DNA of 34,320 nucleotides from Candidatus Bipolaricaulota bacterium (GTDB taxonomy: Bacteria; Bipolaricaulota; Bipolaricaulia; UBA7950; UBA9294): the NCBI GenBank assembly GCA_003979035.1, contig RXOA01000108.1, positions 1 to 34,320 on the forward strand, read 5' to 3'. The notes below the pieces were generated by a model. That model worked only from the letters and a program-made list of their open reading frames with translations, was not told the DNA's origin and did no database searches. Both the position numbers and the translations under genes were made by a program. This document shows positions 31,803 through 34,320 of the stretch, in pieces (position 1 is the stretch's first letter; the number at the start of each line of letters is the position of its first letter).

Positions 31803-34160
31803 TCAGTCCTCCAGGCGGTCGAGGGCGATGGAGAGGACTTGCAGCTTGCCCCGAAGCTCCGCCGCATTCGTCTCGATCTGCTCGCGCTCCGAAGCCAACA
31901 GATCGCCTTGTTCTTGTTGCGCTTGGAGCAGAGCGAGTTTGGAGCGAACAATCGATGCGGCCCGCTCGTACGCTGAAGCGGCCATCTGAGGTGTGGATCC
32001 GAGCTGCAACACGGCGTTCAGTTGATGAAGATCGCCAAGCGCCATGTACGCCCCCTCATCGTTCGGTGCGATGCTGGTCTGCAATGCCAGCGCGTCCTGC
32101 AGACCGAGGACATCACGAGAGATTTCCTTGTAGCGCTCCGCCGTCAGATAGACGGTTTCCGATGCCGAAACCATGGCCACCAGTTGGTCGATGCGGTTGA
32201 CGATCAGATCAAGTCCCGCGGCCAAGATTTCTTCTGCCTCAGCATCCTGGCCAAGCGATCGGCGAACGTAACCGAGCGCCGGATAGGCGCGAACGTAGTC
32301 GGGTCGAGCCGCGATGAGTCTCTCGAGGATTTCAGCCGCCGTTTGCCCATCGCCGCGCCGCTGAGCGACCAGCGCCCGTAGGTAGGACGCCTGAACTTCA
32401 ATGTCCCGGGGCGGATGACTGGCCATGAGGAAGTCAAGGTAGCGGTCTGCGGCTTCAAGATCCTCCCTTGAGAGACTGACGTTCGCCAACTGAAGGTAGA
32501 CCTCCTCGGAGATGAACCGCGTCAGGCAGAGTTCCAGGTTCTCCGCTGCTTGCTCGATCTTTCCTTGTTGGAGCTGAGCCGCCGCGAGGTAGTAGTACGT
32601 CTGGCGGGCTGCGAAATCGCAGCGAATGCTTGCTGAGAGGAGCGCTTCCGCTTCGGCGGGCTCGCCGGCATCGAGAAACTGCACTCCGCGCTGGTACTGA
32701 ATGTTGGCGCCAAGATCGCGGATCGCGATGAACGACACTGCAATCCCGATGATGGCCAAGAATATCGCCAGAACGGGGATGGTTCTGTTCGGCAGGCGGA
32801 AGCTGAATGTCTGTTTGTCACCGTAGGCCGGCGAGAAGACGAGACCGAGAAGGACGACCGCCGCCCAGGACGACGCGGGAAGATGGGCCGGGAAACTGAC
32901 GATGGCATGGACGCAGAACACGATGATCCCGGCAACCAGAAGCAGGACATCGAATTGCTCCCATTCTCGACGGTTTGCACGAAGGCGGATCCATACGCCG
33001 GCGAACAGGAACACAATCAGCCACAGCGTGGCGATGCCGCCGACGATTCCCAATTCGGCAAGAACCTGGATGTACTCGCTGTGCGCCTGCGCGGCACGGG
33101 CGATTGGCGCGGTGTAGGATGCCCCCCGCGGAGTGGAGAGAAAGGCCACCTTGTAGGGGACGAACTCCAGCTTGTAGTTCCCGAGTCCCACTCCGACCAC
33201 GGGGTGATCCCTGAACATCTCCAGGGCGATCCACCAGTCTTCGGATCGCGTTTGCCCCGAGCTTCTCGCCCAGACTTCGGAGAACCATGTGCTCCCGTCA
33301 TCGGACAATACAACGACGGAATTCAGCGGACCGGAAGGGGCGGCGAACAATCCTACCAGGGTTGCCGATAGGACAAGGGCGATCAGCCAGCGGCGACTGG
33401 AGGAGATCGGGGCCACGGGACGGAAGATTGCCCATCCGGCGATCAAACATACGATGGCGATGGACAGCGCAACGATTGTTCCCGTTTGGTTCACGAACAG
33501 GACGACGCCGAAACAGACGGCGATCATCGCAAGCGAAAGCGTCCGCAGGATTCGTGACCTCAATCGGACAAGAAGCACGATGCTTGGCAGCAGAAGATAG
33601 GCGAGATAGCCTCCGAGGTAATTGCGGTTGCCCATGGTTGAGATGATTGCATCCAGCGGATTGTCGCCCGGGCCTCCGGGAACCACGCCTGCGTACTGGA
33701 GGAGTCCATAGATGGCTGCCAACGTGCCGGCGGCGAGTAGAGCGAATAGGATTGCTGTGACATCGCGAGGGTGTTGCACAAGGTTGCTGGCCAACAGGAA
33801 CGTCCCTCCGAAGCAGAGCATCAAAGCGACGCTTTGCAGCACGACGGAGGAATTGACCGCATTGAGCATCGACAGCAACGCGGAGAGCACCAACAGGGCG
33901 AACGGGAAGATCAATCGAGGCACGCGAACCGTCCACGTTCCCCGTCTCCAGGAAAGGATCCCCCATGTTGCGTAGAGTGTCCCGACGCCGACAAGGGCGA
34001 GGATGGATTTCGTGTAGCCGTACTCCGACGCCGTCGGCCAAACGAAAAGAGGAATGGCGAAGCAAAGCACGGCAAATGCCAACAACAAGCCACGAGGCCG
34101 GCGAGCGATTGTCGATGGATCTTGATTTGGCCTTGATGCTGCGATGCCCGGAAGCTTCAT
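31803..34160 (-). CDS. O-antigen ligase/polymerase-like membrane protein with TPR tail
   Basis: A 785-residue protein in two parts. Residues 1 to about 480 carry ten or more membrane helices and the Wzy_C/WaaL-type core, including SEDWWIALEMFRDHPVVGVG and the periplasmic motif RAAQAHSEYIQVLAELGIVG. The remainder is a helical region with TPR-like repeats (YQRGVQFLDAGEPAEAEALL, YYYLAAAQLQQGKIEQAAEN, AYPALGYVRRSLGQDAEAEE). Such fusions occur in many bacteria and may ligate or polymerise surface glycans or glycosylate proteins; family alone does not decide which. ATG at 34160 has no ribosome-binding site. It lies ten bases after the stop of the previous gene, and TATAAT lies nine bases before it. 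Confidence 0.88.
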   Translation of the reverse strand: MKLPGIAASRPNQDPSTIARRPRGLLLAFAVLCFAIPLFVWPTASEYGYTKSILALVGVGTLYATWGILSWRRGTWTVRVPRLIFPFALLVLSALLSMLNAVNSSVVLQSVALMLCFGGTFLLASNLVQHPRDVTAILFALLAAGTLAAIYGLLQYAGVVPGGPGDNPLDAIISTMGNRNYLGGYLAYLLLPSIVLLVRLRSRILRTLSLAMIAVCFGVVLFVNQTGTIVALSIAIVCLIAGWAIFRPVAPISSSRRWLIALVLSATLVGLFAAPSGPLNSVVVLSDDGSTWFSEVWARSSGQTRSEDWWIALEMFRDHPVVGVGLGNYKLEFVPYKVAFLSTPRGASYTAPIARAAQAHSEYIQVLAELGIVGGIATLWLIVFLFAGVWIRLRANRREWEQFDVLLLVAGIIVFCVHAIVSFPAHLPASSWAAVVLLGLVFSPAYGDKQTFSFRLPNRTIPVLAIFLAIIGIAVSFIAIRDLGANIQYQRGVQFLDAGEPAEAEALLSASIRCDFAARQTYYYLAAAQLQQGKIEQAAENLELCLTRFISEEVYLQLANVSLSREDLEAADRYLDFLMASHPPRDIEVQASYLRALVAQRRGDGQTAAEILERLIAARPDYVRAYPALGYVRRSLGQDAEAEEILAAGLDLIVNRIDQLVAMVSASETVYLTAERYKEISRDVLGLQDALALQTSIAPNDEGAYMALGDLHQLNAVLQLGSTPQMAASAYERAASIVRSKLALLQAQQEQGDLLASEREQIETNAAELRGKLQVLSIALDRLED

Positions 34161-34169
34161 CACAGAAGG

Positions 34170-34175
34170 ATTATA
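34170..34175 (-). promoter_or_regulatory. Consensus -10 box before the ligase gene
   Basis: A perfect TATAAT on the minus strand lies nine bases before ATG at 34160. No good -35 is seen at 16-18 bases. Part of it is the TAA stop of the preceding gene, so it may be chance. The spacing equals that of other starts in this window that lack ribosome-binding sites. Confidence 0.35.
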
Positions 34176-34320
34176 AGCCAGATGTGGACTTCGCGGTATC
34201 ATCGGCGCCGGGACGCAGCCGCCGCAGGGCGGCATCCCCGAGAAGCGGGGCCAACCGGCGCGCCATTCCGGGCCAGAGATCCCACCGTCTGGTCAGGGCA
34301 TCGAACACTTGGCTTGGGAA
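34171..34320 (-). CDS. C-terminal end of an unidentified protein, partial
   Basis: A minus-strand frame enters from the right edge and ends at TAA 34171-34173 after 49 codons. It reads FPSQVFDALTRRWDLWPGMA, then ARRLAPLLGDAALRRLRP and a Ser/Thr-rich end. Codon use looks like the neighbouring genes, with G or C common in third positions. Too little is present to assign a family; a glycan-related enzyme would fit the neighbour but is a guess. The stop is ten bases from the ligase-like start, so the two may be co-transcribed. Confidence 0.55.
   Translation of the reverse strand, partial: FPSQVFDALTRRWDLWPGMARRLAPLLGDAALRRLRPGADDTAKSTSGL

Overview
The window is a bacterial chromosome segment, moderately GC-rich by eye, with dense genes on both strands and frequent GTG and TTG starts. 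LptB, an LptC-like protein, Lgt and Lnt point to a diderm with an LPS-type outer membrane and lipoproteins. HrcA with CIRCE, SecA, SecG, DnaK, PyrG and MraY show a core chromosomal locus. I cannot name the species; a little-cultured deep-branching phylum (for example Bipolaricaulota-like) is only a guess from protein style. There is no sign of phage, insertion sequence, plasmid or CRISPR.

Layout. 1-4016 (minus): a BMP/PnrA-type nucleoside ABC transporter (binding protein, fused ATPase, permease cut by the left edge), with a long leader holding a perfect dyad and an attenuator-like hairpin after the binding-protein gene. 4333-5268 (plus): an unrecognised exported, membrane-anchored protein. 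5273-8337 (minus): a Crp/Fnr regulator, a PAS histidine kinase and a single-domain response regulator, probably one operon. 8564-8741 (plus): a complete tRNA-Leu(CAG) unit with promoter and terminator. 8743-12977 (minus): an ECF sigma factor, a membrane protein with an outer CBM48 glucan-binding domain (probable anti-sigma factor), a secreted protein, an unknown two-domain protein and MraY, mostly joined by overlapping starts and stops. 13174-14532 (plus): a divergent PKD/beta-propeller lipoprotein. 14589-20052: lnt, lgt, lptB, an LptC-like gene and pyrG. 20136-21133 (plus): secG and rdgB. 21187-25925 (minus): hrcA-grpE-dnaK-dnaJ under a strong promoter overlapped by CIRCE. 25934-29030 (plus): a Trp/Tyr-type ABC transporter operon behind a leader that looks like a ribosome-mediated attenuator. 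29161-34320 (minus): secA, a large O-antigen-ligase/TPR protein and the tail of another gene.

The best candidate for something undescribed is the leader at 25934-26334. A near-leaderless 34-codon reading frame contains the run Cys-Phe-Tyr-Phe-Cys-Tyr-Trp-Phe, followed by competing hairpins, a strong intrinsic terminator and a second structured leader before a TrpXYZ-like transporter. Other points of note are an Lnt with Met where the catalytic Lys should be, the sigma/CBM48/mraY operon, and four starts with a -10 box exactly 9 nt upstream and no Shine-Dalgarno sequence, which suggests leaderless mRNAs are common in this organism.
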